The notes under the pieces: model-generated
The model's input: only the letters and a program-made list of their open reading frames with translations
What the model was told of the DNA's origin: nothing
The model's database searches: none
From: JAVBRU01 sp031547595
Lineage (GTDB): Bacteria; Bacillota; Clostridia; Christensenellales; Aristaeellaceae
DNA: 64,000 nucleotides
Direction: 5' to 3'
Assembly (NCBI GenBank): GCA_031547595.1
Contig: JAVBRU010000002.1
Coordinates: 1 to 64,000, forward strand
Shown here: positions 7,095 through 16,279 of the stretch, piece by piece
Layout: each line of letters opens with the position of its first letter
Position numbering within the stretch: position 1 is the stretch's first letter
Position numbers and translations under genes: made by a program

Positions 7095-8981
7095 ATGGGC
7101 AAGATGATACCGGGCACCGGCTTTTGGAGCAGCCGCCTGCACCTTGTGAAGGAGCAAATGCTGCCCTTGCAGCTTCGCAACCTGAAGGACGAGCAGGAGG
7201 GCGCGGAACCCAGCCACGCGGTGGACAATCTGCGCATCACAGCGGGGCAGAAGGAAGGGGTATTCCACGGCTTTGTGTTTCAAGATAGCGATCTGGCCAA
7301 GTGGCTGGAGGCCGCAGCCTATTCGCTGATGATATTCCCCGATGCCGCGCTAGAAGCGGACATGGACGAAATCATCGGCTTGATTGCCGCTTCGCAGCAA
7401 AAGGATGGGTATTTCAACACGTATTTTACCCTGAAGGAGCCGGAACTGCGCTGGAAAAACCTGCGCGAGTGCCACGAGCTGTATGTGGCCGGGCATTTGA
7501 TGGAGGCTGCTGTGGCGCACCATGCGGCCACCGGCAAGAAAACCCTGCTGGATGTGGTCTGCCGCCTGGCCGATCATATTGACGAGCAGTTTGGCGAGGG
7601 CAAACTGCGCGGCTATCCCGGCCATCCGGAGATCGAGCTGGCGCTGTACCGCTTGTACGAAACCACCGGCGAGGAGCGCTATGCCAGGCTGGCGGATTTC
7701 TTTATTGACGAGCGTGGGCAAAAGCCCTTCTATTTTGAAGAAGAAATCAAAACCCTGCCGCACACCCATTGGGGAGGGATCGGCCCCGATAACGATGTGT
7801 ATGCCCAGTGGCATCAGCCGGTGCGGGAGCAGCGGGACGCGGCGGGGCACTCTGTGCGCGCGCTGTACCTGTATGCCGGTATGGCGGACGAAGCGCTGCG
7901 CACGGGGGACAAGGCACTGCTTAAAGCACTGGACACCCTGTGGCAAAGCGCCGTCAACAAGCGTATGTACATCACCGGCGGCTTTGGGGCGACCCGGCAC
8001 GGGGAGCGCTTCATGGCCGATTATGAGCTGCCCAACGATACCGCTTATGCCGAGACCTGCGCGTCCGTGGCCTTCGTGTTTCTGGCCAAGCGCATGCTGA
8101 AGTTGAAAAGAGAAGGTGCGATTGCCGATGAAATGGAGCGCGCACTGTACAACTGCGCCCTCAGCGGCATGCAGCTGGACGGCAGCAAGTTCTATTACGT
8201 CAATCAGCTGGAGTCCGTGGTGGGTTTATCCGGGCAGGAAGTGGAGTACGAGCACGCGCTGCCTCAGCGCGTCAAGTGGTTTGGCTGTGCCTGCTGCCCG
8301 CCCAACCTCGCGCGGCTGATCCTGTCGCTGGACGAGTACGCCTATAGTGTTTCTCAAAACACGCTGAACATCCACCTGTATCTGGACGGCACGGTGACGC
8401 TGCCTCTTGCAACCATCAGCCATACGGGCAATTACCCCTGGCAGGGCGATTTGCGCTGGGTGGTGACACCCGGAGAGAACGCGCAGTTTGCGGTGGCGCT
8501 GCGCATTCCCGGCTGGGCGAAGGAGTATGGCCTGACGGTGAACAGCCAGCCCGTGAATGCTGAGCTGCAGGACGGCTATGCGGTGATCGACCGCGCGTGG
8601 CAGCCCGGCGACGAAATACGGCTGATGTTTGATATGCCTGTGCGCCGCGTGTATGCCAATGCGGCGGTACGCGCCGATGCAGGGCAGGTGGCGCTGATGC
8701 GCGGGCCGCTGGTGTACTGCTTTGAGGGCGAGGATAACGGCGGCATGCTGCATGCACTCAGCATTTCGCGCGATGCTGAAATTACGGCTGCGTATTGCAC
8801 AGAAGGCGCGCTGCAAGGCATGATCACCCTTGCGCTGCCCGGCCAGCGGGACGTGCAAACAGATGCGTTATACAGCGAAAAGCCCCCTGCGAAGCAGGAG
8901 GCGATGCTGACAGCGATTCCGTATTTCGCCTGGGCGAACCGCAGCCTGACCGACATGCGGGTGTGGATGCGGGAATGTTAA
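7095..8981 (+). CDS. GH127 beta-L-arabinofuranosidase (HypBA1-like)
   Basis: A 628-residue cytoplasmic glycoside hydrolase of family GH127 (formerly DUF1680), whose characterised member HypBA1 releases beta-linked L-arabinofuranose using a zinc-bound cysteine nucleophile. The zinc/catalytic set is visible: E320 and C322 in AYAETCAS and C400-C401 in CACCPPN, at spacing close to HypBA1. There is no signal peptide. GGAGG at 7083 fixes ATG 7095; the frame extends 20 codons upstream without a ribosome binding site. It is monocistronic and its stop overlaps the stop of the convergent NamZ-like gene by 4 bp. Related families GH146/GH142 share the fold, so the exact sugar is uncertain. Confidence 0.88.
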   Translation: MGKMIPGTGFWSSRLHLVKEQMLPLQLRNLKDEQEGAEPSHAVDNLRITAGQKEGVFHGFVFQDSDLAKWLEAAAYSLMIFPDAALEADMDEIIGLIAASQQKDGYFNTYFTLKEPELRWKNLRECHELYVAGHLMEAAVAHHAATGKKTLLDVVCRLADHIDEQFGEGKLRGYPGHPEIELALYRLYETTGEERYARLADFFIDERGQKPFYFEEEIKTLPHTHWGGIGPDNDVYAQWHQPVREQRDAAGHSVRALYLYAGMADEALRTGDKALLKALDTLWQSAVNKRMYITGGFGATRHGERFMADYELPNDTAYAETCASVAFVFLAKRMLKLKREGAIADEMERALYNCALSGMQLDGSKFYYVNQLESVVGLSGQEVEYEHALPQRVKWFGCACCPPNLARLILSLDEYAYSVSQNTLNIHLYLDGTVTLPLATISHTGNYPWQGDLRWVVTPGENAQFAVALRIPGWAKEYGLTVNSQPVNAELQDGYAVIDRAWQPGDEIRLMFDMPVRRVYANAAVRADAGQVALMRGPLVYCFEGEDNGGMLHALSISRDAEITAAYCTEGALQGMITLALPGQRDVQTDALYSEKPPAKQEAMLTAIPYFAWANRSLTDMRVWMREC

Positions 8982-10171
8982 TACAGATGATACTTCTCTT
9001 TGCGTAGACGATATTCTTCCCGTATGGGGGCGTACTTGGCAATCAAGGCGTCCCCGTTTAATTTGCCGTTTGTGTAGTCCGTGTCGCACAGTAGTTTATC
9101 CAGATACCGGGTATAGCGCGCGTCCGAGGGCAGGGGCGTCACATCGTGCCCTGCGCTGCAATCTGCAAAGGTGATCTGATCGGGATGCAAAACGCGTATT
9201 TCATCCAGCAGCGTCAGCGCGGTGCGGAAAGTCTCAAACTCCTTGCGCTCGGTTACTACGATTTGCAAACCGCTGCATACTTGCCCCGCATGCTTGGAAC
9301 TGTAGGGCTTAAAATACGTCTTGCCAAACTGCACGCCGGGCAAGTGACGCGCATTGACACGCTGCAGCAGCGCATCGGCATCCAGCCAGGGCGCACCCAC
9401 CAGCTCGAATGGCTTGCTGGTGCCGCGCCCTTCGCTGACGCTGGAAACCCCTTCAAATACGCACATGCCTGCGTACAGCAAGTTGGCCGTGGTGTGGGGG
9501 AGGCTAATGGAGGGCAGCATCCAGGGCAGGTCGGTATCGTCAAAATACAGGTCGCGGCGCCAGCCGTCTACCGGGATGACGGTCAAATCGCAGCCGAGGG
9601 AAAACTCACCGTTGATATAGTTCGCGAACTCGCCGATGGTCATGGCAGTGCGGGTAGCAAGTTGCCAGCCGCCCACGATGGTGCTCTCACCTGGCGGGCA
9701 AACCACCCCCTCAATGGTGAGGCCATTCAGCGGAGCCACCCTGTCCAGCACCACCACCGGCTTTTTTTCTGCCGCGCACGCTTGCATCAGCGCGCCCAGG
9801 GAATGCAGATATTCAAAATACTTCACACCCGCCTCGCGGATGTCAAACACCACCACGTCCACATCGCTTAGCATACCCGGCGTAGGGGCAAGCCGGGCGC
9901 GGCAAAAAATGCTGTCAACCGGCAGCCCCGTCGGCTCGTCCACATAGTGGTCGATGTTCTCGCCATAGCGGTGCTCGCCCCGCACGCCGAGAATGGTGTT
10001 ATACAGCCGCACCACATGATAGCGCGTGCACAGAATATCCAGTGTGGGCCGCATCGCTTTATCCACCGCACCGCCTGTCGTTACCACCGCCAGCCGCTGG
10101 CCCTTGAGCGCCTTGTCCAGAAGCTCCGGCCTGTCTATACCATTCAAAACCTTGGTGACCAATGAATGCAC
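8978..10171 (-). CDS. NamZ-like (DUF1343/GH171) protein with altered EHG motif
   Basis: A 397-residue member of the DUF1343 family that includes the exo-beta-N-acetylmuramidase NamZ. It keeps the fold landmarks VVVFDIREAGVKYFEYL, KPVVVLDRVAPLNG, YFDDTDLPW and SEGRGTSKPFELVGAPW. At the family's conserved EHG-RG site it reads TILGVRG (59-65): Glu-His is replaced by Ile-Leu (I60, L61), and the N-terminal TNPTG is TTGGA. The neighbouring paralogue (11226) keeps both. It is therefore either catalytically dead, perhaps muropeptide-binding, or has a different chemistry. No signal peptide is evident. It is transcribed divergently from the MurR-type regulator, across a 187-bp region. Confidence 0.85.
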   Translation of the reverse strand: MHSLVTKVLNGIDRPELLDKALKGQRLAVVTTGGAVDKAMRPTLDILCTRYHVVRLYNTILGVRGEHRYGENIDHYVDEPTGLPVDSIFCRARLAPTPGMLSDVDVVVFDIREAGVKYFEYLHSLGALMQACAAEKKPVVVLDRVAPLNGLTIEGVVCPPGESTIVGGWQLATRTAMTIGEFANYINGEFSLGCDLTVIPVDGWRRDLYFDDTDLPWMLPSISLPHTTANLLYAGMCVFEGVSSVSEGRGTSKPFELVGAPWLDADALLQRVNARHLPGVQFGKTYFKPYSSKHAGQVCSGLQIVVTERKEFETFRTALTLLDEIRVLHPDQITFADCSAGHDVTPLPSDARYTRYLDKLLCDTDYTNGKLNGDALIAKYAPIREEYRLRKEKYHLY

Positions 10172-10273
10172 CTCCCGCTGATATATAATTGACTATTGTA
10201 TACATCGTATCATAAATCGATTACGCCGTCAAGAACTAGTATATTCATCGCGAACTATTTCTCGAACAAGTAC

Positions 10274-10306
10274 TTGACAAAATGACTTGTTTATGTTATC
10301 TATAAT
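10274..10306 (+). promoter_or_regulatory. Predicted promoter of the murR-type operon
   Basis: TTGACA (10274-10279) is followed after 17 bp by TATCTA (10297-10302); an overlapping TATAAT (10301-10306) gives a 21-bp spacer. It drives the regulator at 10359. The 10172-10273 stretch is AT-rich and probably also holds the divergent promoter of the NamZ-like gene and the MurR operator, but I found no clear palindrome. Confidence 0.6.
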
Positions 10307-10358
10307 TTACCGGAATTTTTATATGAATTTTACAAGCAGGTTGTTAGGAGGCCGACGG

Positions 10359-11207
10359 ATGAATACACTCACCCGGCTGAGAGAGACCATGGACGCGTTT
10401 TCCGCTACCGAGCAGCGGATTGCGCATTATGTGATAGACCATATCCAGACATTGACCGACAGCACCATCAGCGAGGTGGCGCTGGGCTGCCACACCAGCA
10501 AATCCATGGTGGTGCAGCTGTGCAAAAAGGCGGGCTTCAAGGGCTTCAAGGACCTGTGCAACACCCTGTGTGTGGAACAGGCGCTTTTGCAGCGCGAGGA
10601 CGTCGGTGTGTATGAAGACATCCACCCCGATTGCACGGTGGAGCAGATTTGCCGCATCACCGTGCAGCAGGAGATGCGCTCCATTGAGGACACCTTTGAG
10701 CTGATCGACCCTGTGCAGATGGAGCGTGCGGTGAACGCCATTTTGAAGGCGCGGCGCATCCATCTGTTTGGCGTGGGCAACAGCGGCGTGGTAGCGCAGG
10801 ATATGCACAATAAATTGCTGCGCATTGGCATGAACGCGCATTTTGTGCCCGATACGCACTGCCAGCTGATGTTCACCGCACTGCTTGGCGAGGACGACTG
10901 CGCCATCGTATTCTCTTATAACGGCCAGACGCGCGATATCATCGAGGCCGTCAACTACGCCAAATCCTACGGCGCAACGGTGATCAGCATCACGCGCTTT
11001 GGCCACAACGCCACCAGCGCGGCATCGGATATCAAGCTGCATGTGGCCAGCAACGAGTCCCTGCGCCGCTCCGGTGCGATGGCCTCGCGCCTGTCGATGC
11101 TTACGATGGTTGATATTCTGTTCACTTGCGTAGCCAGCAAGCAGCACAAGGGCATTGTGGAATTGCTGGAGCGCACCAACGATATTGCCAATCAACAGCG
11201 TAAATAA
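10359..11207 (+). CDS. MurR/RpiR-family transcriptional regulator (HTH_6 + SIS)
   Basis: A 282-residue regulator: N-terminal HTH_6 domain (about 1-77, with FSATEQRIAHYVIDH and SEVALGCHTSKSMVVQLCKKAGFKGFKDL) and a C-terminal sugar-phosphate-binding SIS domain (about 115-255, with RIHLFGVGNSGVVAQDMHNKLLRIG and CAIVFSYNGQTRDI). This family includes MurR, which senses MurNAc-6-phosphate. Placement as first gene before namZ and anmK, with murQ downstream, makes a MurNAc-6P sensor the best inference. AGGAGG before ATG 10359 fixes the start; the frame runs 24 codons further up through the promoter region. namZ follows after 18 bp. Confidence 0.88.
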   Translation: MNTLTRLRETMDAFSATEQRIAHYVIDHIQTLTDSTISEVALGCHTSKSMVVQLCKKAGFKGFKDLCNTLCVEQALLQREDVGVYEDIHPDCTVEQICRITVQQEMRSIEDTFELIDPVQMERAVNAILKARRIHLFGVGNSGVVAQDMHNKLLRIGMNAHFVPDTHCQLMFTALLGEDDCAIVFSYNGQTRDIIEAVNYAKSYGATVISITRFGHNATSAASDIKLHVASNESLRRSGAMASRLSMLTMVDILFTCVASKQHKGIVELLERTNDIANQQRK

Positions 11208-11225
11208 AATTGGGAGGGCAACGGA

Positions 11226-12377
11226 ATGAAGGCGAAGGTATTCCAGGGGGCAGACCAAATCGAATTGGCGGACAAAAAACTGCGCGGCGCGCGGCTGGGC
11301 TTGATGACCAACCCCACGGGCGTCAACCGCGGCCTGCAAAGCACCATTGATGTGCTGCACGAAAAGTATAACCTCACCGCACTGATTGCCTGTGAGCATG
11401 GCGTGCGCGGCGATGCCCAGGCGGGTGCGCACATTGCCACCTATGTGGACCCGGATACCGGCGTCACGGTGTACAGCAGCTATGGCTCCAGCGAGCGTAT
11501 CGCCCAGGAAACCCTGGACGCGTTTGATGTGTTTGTGTTCGATATTCAGGAGGTAGGCTCGCGCTTTTATACGTATCTGTACTCGCTGTCCTATGCAATG
11601 GAAGCCTGCCACAGGGCGGGCAAACCCGTGGTGGTGCTCGACCGCCTTAACCCCATTGGCGGCGTCAAGCGCGGCGGCACGATCATCGACCCGAAGCTTG
11701 ATTCGTTCGTGGGCGCGTATGAGCTGCCCACCCAGTATGGCCTCACGATGGGCGAGTATGCCCGCTATGTGAAGGATTATCTGCACCTCAACAATCTGGA
11801 TCTGACGATTGTGCCGCTTCAGGGCTGGCAGCGCAAAATGTATCTGGATGATACCGATTTGCCGTGGATTGCGCCCTCGCCCAACTGCCAGGCGCTGTCC
11901 AGTGCGCTGTGCTTCACCGCTACGTGCATTTTTGAGGGCACCAACCTCTCCGAAGGCCGCGGCACCACCATGCCTTTTGAACTGATTGGTGCGCCTTGGA
12001 TTGATGCCCGTGCCCTGGAAGCGCGCATGGCCGAGATGAAGCTGCCCGGCGTGCATTTCCGCCGCGCTGCGTTCACCCCCGTGTTCAGCAAAAACGCCAA
12101 CCAGTTGTGCTTTGGCGTGCAGGTGCACGTGACGGACCGTGAGACCTACCGCGCGTTTGATTCCGGCCTGTATCTGTTGGAGGCTGTGAAGGAGCTGCAC
12201 CCGGATCAACTCGAATACATCTGCTGGTCAGAAAACTCTCCCTACGCGCTGGATAAGCTGATGGGCATTGATGATTTCCGTCTGGGCACGCTGGACGCCA
12301 AGGGCATCATTGAAAAGCATGCGCCCAAGGTGGAAGCGTTCTCGAAGCATGTGCAGCAGTATTTGCTTTACGAGTAA
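11226..12377 (+). CDS. namZ: Exo-beta-N-acetylmuramidase NamZ-like (GH171, DUF1343)
   Basis: A 383-residue DUF1343 protein. The family founder, Bacillus subtilis NamZ (YbbC), removes terminal MurNAc from peptidoglycan fragments. Landmarks: LMTNPTG (26-32), ACEHGVRGDAQAG with the conserved E57-H58-G59, VFVFDIQEVGSRFYTYLYSL, KPVVVLDRLNPIGG, MYLDDTDLPW and LSEGRGTTMPFELIGAPW. No signal peptide is visible, unlike the secreted Bacillus enzyme, so it would act on muropeptides or disaccharides taken up by the cell. GGGAGG precedes ATG 11226. It lies between the regulator and anmK in one operon. Confidence 0.87.
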   Translation: MKAKVFQGADQIELADKKLRGARLGLMTNPTGVNRGLQSTIDVLHEKYNLTALIACEHGVRGDAQAGAHIATYVDPDTGVTVYSSYGSSERIAQETLDAFDVFVFDIQEVGSRFYTYLYSLSYAMEACHRAGKPVVVLDRLNPIGGVKRGGTIIDPKLDSFVGAYELPTQYGLTMGEYARYVKDYLHLNNLDLTIVPLQGWQRKMYLDDTDLPWIAPSPNCQALSSALCFTATCIFEGTNLSEGRGTTMPFELIGAPWIDARALEARMAEMKLPGVHFRRAAFTPVFSKNANQLCFGVQVHVTDRETYRAFDSGLYLLEAVKELHPDQLEYICWSENSPYALDKLMGIDDFRLGTLDAKGIIEKHAPKVEAFSKHVQQYLLYE

Positions 12378-12391
12378 CAGGAGGTGCCATC

Positions 12392-13576
12392 TTGCGCACA
12401 CTGCAACAATTAATAGCGGCCGATGACAAATGGGTCATCGGCCTGATGAGCGGCACTTCGGCCGATGGGATCGAGGCGGTGCTGACCCGTATCCAGGGCT
12501 TTGGCCTCGGCACCCGGCTTCAGCAAATCGCACATCTGTCTGTATCATATGAAGAAAAATTGCGCGATTGCCTGCTGCGCCTGGCAGCGGGGGAGAGCGG
12601 CGGCAGCGCAGAGCTGTGCCGGATGAACGCGCTGCTGGGCAGCCTGTTTGCCGATGCCTGCGAAGCGCTGTGCCGCAAGGCTGGGATTCCGGCTTCGCAG
12701 ATCGATCTGGTGGGCTGCCATGGGCATACCTTCTACCACATCCCCGTGCCGGAAAATTACCTTGGCAGCACCCAGCGCTCCACATTGCAGCTGGGCGAGG
12801 CATCCTATATCTGCGAGCGGCTGGACACCATCGCGGTATCGGATTTCCGCGTGCGCGATGTGGCTGCGGGCGGCCTTGGCGCACCCATTGTGCCGTATAC
12901 CGAGTTTTTGCTGTATCGCGACCCGACGCGCAATGTGGCGCTGCAAAACATCGGCGGCATCGGCAATATCACCTTCCTCAAAAAAGAAAGCACGCTCGAG
13001 GATGTGCTGGCCTTTGACACCGGCCCCGGCAACATGGTGATGGATGCATTGGCCGCGCGCTATGACAGCAGCCTGCGCTATGACCCCGAGGGGCAGCTGG
13101 CCGCTAGGGGCACAGTGAACGAAGCGCTGCTGGCCTTTTTGCTGGACGATCCCTACTACACAGCGCCGCTTCCTAAAACCACCGGGCGCGAAAAGTATAC
13201 CGCGGACTATGTGGACGTGCTGATGGAAAAAGCGACGGAACTTGGCATCGGTGTTTTGGATGCCCTGGCCACCGCCACCATGCTGACGGCGAAGACCATC
13301 GCCCTGGCGGCGCAGCGGCATCAGCCGTTTGACACGCTCGACCGCCTGATCGTGGGCGGCGGCGGCAGCCTGAACCCCACCTTGATGGCAATGATTGCTG
13401 CCTGCATGCCGGGCGTGGAGGTTTTGACCAACGAGGCCCTGGGCTTTGATTCCCAGGCCAAGGAAGCCATTGCCATGGCGTTGTTGGCCAATGAAACCAT
13501 CCACGGCAGCGCCAACAATGCATGCGGGGCGACCGGTGCCACGCATCGCGTGGTGATGGGCAAAATCAGCCAATAA
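12392..13576 (+). CDS. anmK: Anhydro-N-acetylmuramic acid kinase
   Basis: A 394-residue AnmK, which hydrolyses the 1,6-anhydro ring of anhydro-MurNAc and phosphorylates it to MurNAc-6P with ATP. The N-terminal GLMSGTSADGIEAVL (17-31), the GCHGHTFYH segment, LQNIGGIGNIT, AFDTGPGNMVMDALA and IVGGGGSLNPTLM nucleotide-binding parts are all present. Start is TTG 12392, supported by CAGGAGGTG. Gram-positives generally make MurNAc rather than anhydro-MurNAc, so AnmK beside NamZ is notable (see findings). It is the last gene before a weak hairpin and the murQ promoter. Confidence 0.95.
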   Translation: MRTLQQLIAADDKWVIGLMSGTSADGIEAVLTRIQGFGLGTRLQQIAHLSVSYEEKLRDCLLRLAAGESGGSAELCRMNALLGSLFADACEALCRKAGIPASQIDLVGCHGHTFYHIPVPENYLGSTQRSTLQLGEASYICERLDTIAVSDFRVRDVAAGGLGAPIVPYTEFLLYRDPTRNVALQNIGGIGNITFLKKESTLEDVLAFDTGPGNMVMDALAARYDSSLRYDPEGQLAARGTVNEALLAFLLDDPYYTAPLPKTTGREKYTADYVDVLMEKATELGIGVLDALATATMLTAKTIALAAQRHQPFDTLDRLIVGGGGSLNPTLMAMIAACMPGVEVLTNEALGFDSQAKEAIAMALLANETIHGSANNACGATGATHRVVMGKISQ

Positions 13577-13644
13577 TTCAAAAATGCAGGATATGCCATT
13601 ATAAGCTGCATAGATGAGCACCAAAAGCAGGAAAAAAACGAGAA

Positions 13645-13676
13645 CATGAAGGGCGTCAAATCCCTTCATGCACTTT
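13645..13676 (+). terminator. Weak hairpin terminator after anmK
   Basis: CATGAAGGG (13645-13653) pairs with CCCTTCATG (13662-13670), followed by CACTTTTG. The T-run is short, so termination may be partial. The surrounding 13577-13727 stretch has no gene. Confidence 0.45.
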
Positions 13677-13727
13677 TGTAAAATTTCTCAAAATATTGAA
13701 AACAAACGTAAGTTTTTGTTCAAACTG

Positions 13728-13756
13728 TTGATTTTTTATTCGTTTTGTTGTATAAT
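13728..13756 (+). promoter_or_regulatory. Predicted murQ promoter
   Basis: TTGATT (13728-13733), a 17-bp AT-rich spacer and a perfect TATAAT (13751-13756) lie 30 bp before the murQ ATG. It gives murQ, and probably the transporter/nagZ genes behind it, their own transcription start. Confidence 0.7.
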
Positions 13757-13785
13757 AAGCTGCAATCACAAATAATGAGGACGCT

Positions 13786-14691
13786 ATGAAGTTTGAGGCT
13801 TTGCTCACTGAGCAGGTCAACCCTGACAGTGCATTCTTAGACACCCTGTCCACTTTGGAAGCGGCGCAGCTGATGAGCAGCGCCAACTTTGAAGCCGCCG
13901 AAGCCGTGCGGCAAGCGCTGCCCAGCATCGCGCAGGCGGTAGACAGCATTGTGCAGGGCGCACAGCAGGGCGGCAGGTTATTCTACACCGGTGCCGGCAC
14001 CAGCGGACGGCTGGGCGTGCTGGATGCGTCCGAGTGCCCGCCCACCTTCGGCGTACCAAACGATCTGGTGGTCGGCATTATGGCGGGGGGCGACAGGGCG
14101 CTTCGCGATGCCGTAGAGGGCGCGGAGGATGACGCCGAAGCCGGGAAAAATGATTTGGCACGCTTTCAACTGACCGAAAAGGACACGCTGGTAGCCATCA
14201 GCGCCAGCGGATACGCGCCCTATTGCGTAGGCGCGCTGGACTATGCACGGGAGGTCGGTGCCACCGCCATTGCGCTGGTGTGCAACCCCGGCGCGATGAT
14301 GGCAGGGCATGCCGATCAGGTGATTTGCCTGAACACCGGCGCGGAGGTCCTCTCTGGCTCCACCCGCCTCAAGGCCGGGACGGCCACCAAAATGGCGCTC
14401 AATATGCTGACAACGCTCACCATGGTGCAGCTTGGCAAGGTATACGGCAACCTGATGGTGGATTTAAACCCATCCAACATCAAGCTGCGCGACAGGGCGC
14501 GGCGCATCGTCAAAAGTGCACTGTCCCTCACGGACGAGCAGGCACGGGAGCTATTGGAAGCGTCTGAGGACAACCCCAAGGTGGCCATTGTGTGCGGCCT
14601 CACAGGCGCAAGCGTTGACGCGGCGCGGGAGGCCCTCGCGAAGGCCGGTGGATTTGTGCGAAAGGCCATCAAAGCCTTGCGCGCAGAATAG
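13786..14691 (+). CDS. murQ: N-acetylmuramic acid 6-phosphate etherase
   Basis: A 301-residue MurQ, which splits the lactyl ether of MurNAc-6P into GlcNAc-6P and D-lactate. The SIS-domain signature GGRLFYTGAGTSGRLGVLD is followed by ASECPPTFG with E83 and GAEDD with E114, both at the same numbers as the catalytic glutamates described for E. coli MurQ. GSTRLKAGTATKMALNML and a C-terminal UBA-like helical part complete the family pattern. Start ATG 13786 follows GAGG. It comes directly before the solute-binding protein gene, so MurNAc or a muropeptide is the likely transporter cargo. Confidence 0.96.
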   Translation: MKFEALLTEQVNPDSAFLDTLSTLEAAQLMSSANFEAAEAVRQALPSIAQAVDSIVQGAQQGGRLFYTGAGTSGRLGVLDASECPPTFGVPNDLVVGIMAGGDRALRDAVEGAEDDAEAGKNDLARFQLTEKDTLVAISASGYAPYCVGALDYAREVGATAIALVCNPGAMMAGHADQVICLNTGAEVLSGSTRLKAGTATKMALNMLTTLTMVQLGKVYGNLMVDLNPSNIKLRDRARRIVKSALSLTDEQARELLEASEDNPKVAIVCGLTGASVDAAREALAKAGGFVRKAIKALRAE

Positions 14692-14742
14692 TGAATATTA
14701 TTTGGAATACCAAATGATATAAATTAAAAGGAGGAAACCTGA

Positions 14743-16257
14743 ATGAAGAAATTCCTGGCAATGCTGTTGGCGGCAATGATGATCCTGAGCATGGGCATCT
14801 TGGCGGCCTCTGCAGAAGAACCCATCACCATCTCCCTGTATTACTCGGATAACGCCACCCTGCCCTTCAAGGCGGACTGGCCGGTGATCAAAGCCATCGA
14901 AGAAAAATACAACGTCATCCTCGATTTTGAGCCGATTCCGATCGCGGACTACAACACCAAGGTTGGCTTGGCGCTGGGCACCGGTGAGAACGTGCCTGAT
15001 GTTATCCTGGGCAGCAGCTCCAGCGGCGCCAACGCTTCCTTCGCTCTCAACGGCGCGATGGTCGCCATCAGCGATTACAGCGAATGGACGCCTGAGTTCA
15101 ACGCCCGCGTTGCAGAATTCGGCCTGGAAGCCAATGTCAATCAGCTGCGTCTGGGCGATGGCAAGCTGTATTATCTGCCCTCCCTGTATGACGTTCCCTT
15201 CTATGATGGCGGCCTCATCCTGCGTGAGGACTACCTGATTGCCAAGGGATTCGAAGCGCCCAAGACCTTTGATGATCTCTATGAAATCCTCAAGGCCTAC
15301 AAAGCGGACTATCCGGATTCTTACCCCCTGACCACCATCGTGGCGCCCCGCGTGCTGTTCCGCATGGCGATGCCGTCCTTTGGCGTGTCGCTCGGCCTCA
15401 ACTCCGCCACCGCCACCGGCGTTCTGTCCTGGGATTATGAGAATCTCAAGTACTTCGCCGGCGCGATTAGCGATCAGTACAAAGAGTTTGTCACCTTCTT
15501 TAACAAGCTGTATGCCGAAGGCCTGCTCGATCCCGAAATGACGCAGCCCGACACCAGCACCACCCAGAAGCTCGCCACCGGCGCCGCCATGGCGACCTAT
15601 GCTTACTACGATCAGATCGGCGGCTGGGAGCAGGCTTCCACCATCGAAGGCATGAAGCTGCAAATGTACGCCCCTCTGGAAGGCCCCGGCGGCGCGCATC
15701 ACCAGCCCAAGAACTCCACAGGCTCCGGTATCGTTTTCCCCATTGCCACCGCTTCCAAGGCCAACTTTGAGCAGATCGTGCGCAAGGTAGACGAAATCTT
15801 CTTCTCCGAAGAAGCCGCGAAGATTTGGTGCCTGGGCATGGAAGGCGTCAGCTACAATGCCGATGGCAGCTTTGTGGACGCCGTCCTCGCTGCTGACGAA
15901 GGCATCTACAAGTACATGCAGCTGGCCTTTGGCGCAGGCTGCGATGGCACCCAGCTGGTGTGGTACAACGCCCGCGAAATGACCAAGTATGACGAAAACT
16001 ATGCCGCCATCAACGCGCAGGTTGCCGCCATGGACAATGCCATCCAGTACATCCCTGCCGCCCCCTCCTTTGACGATCTGACGGCCGAAGACGCTGCTCT
16101 TTTGCAGGGCGCGCTGCTGGACGCTTACGAAGTTTGGAACGATGCGTTCATCACTGGCAAGAAAGACATCGCCACCGAATGGGGCAACTACGTCAAGGAA
16201 ATGGAAAGCAAGGGCATCAACAAGTTCCTCGATATCTACAACTCCAACCTCAAATAA
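14743..16257 (+). CDS. Extracellular sugar-binding protein of ABC importer (family 1)
   Basis: A 504-residue secreted solute-binding protein: a hydrophobic signal peptide (1-25, cleavage probably after ILAASA) and a family 1 carbohydrate-binding fold with GENVPDVILG, DGKLYYLPSL and a C-terminal helical lobe. There is no lipobox cysteine, unusual for a Bacillota importer, so cell-surface retention is unclear. AAGGAGG precedes ATG 14743. It sits between murQ and two UgpA/UgpE-like permeases, with the enzymes of MurNAc catabolism on both sides; the inferred cargo is MurNAc, GlcNAc-MurNAc or a muropeptide. No ATPase gene is nearby, so a shared MsmX-type ATPase is likely. Confidence 0.9.
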   Translation: MKKFLAMLLAAMMILSMGILAASAEEPITISLYYSDNATLPFKADWPVIKAIEEKYNVILDFEPIPIADYNTKVGLALGTGENVPDVILGSSSSGANASFALNGAMVAISDYSEWTPEFNARVAEFGLEANVNQLRLGDGKLYYLPSLYDVPFYDGGLILREDYLIAKGFEAPKTFDDLYEILKAYKADYPDSYPLTTIVAPRVLFRMAMPSFGVSLGLNSATATGVLSWDYENLKYFAGAISDQYKEFVTFFNKLYAEGLLDPEMTQPDTSTTQKLATGAAMATYAYYDQIGGWEQASTIEGMKLQMYAPLEGPGGAHHQPKNSTGSGIVFPIATASKANFEQIVRKVDEIFFSEEAAKIWCLGMEGVSYNADGSFVDAVLAADEGIYKYMQLAFGAGCDGTQLVWYNAREMTKYDENYAAINAQVAAMDNAIQYIPAAPSFDDLTAEDAALLQGALLDAYEVWNDAFITGKKDIATEWGNYVKEMESKGINKFLDIYNSNLK

Positions 16258-16279
16258 TTATTATACCAAGGTTTCTGCC

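Noticed and set aside
10344..12209. A 621-codon open frame on the minus strand across the murR/namZ genes
   Set aside because: It lies opposite two well-supported genes, has no ribosome binding site and its translation is His/Gln/Arg-rich, as expected for the complement of high-GC coding DNA.
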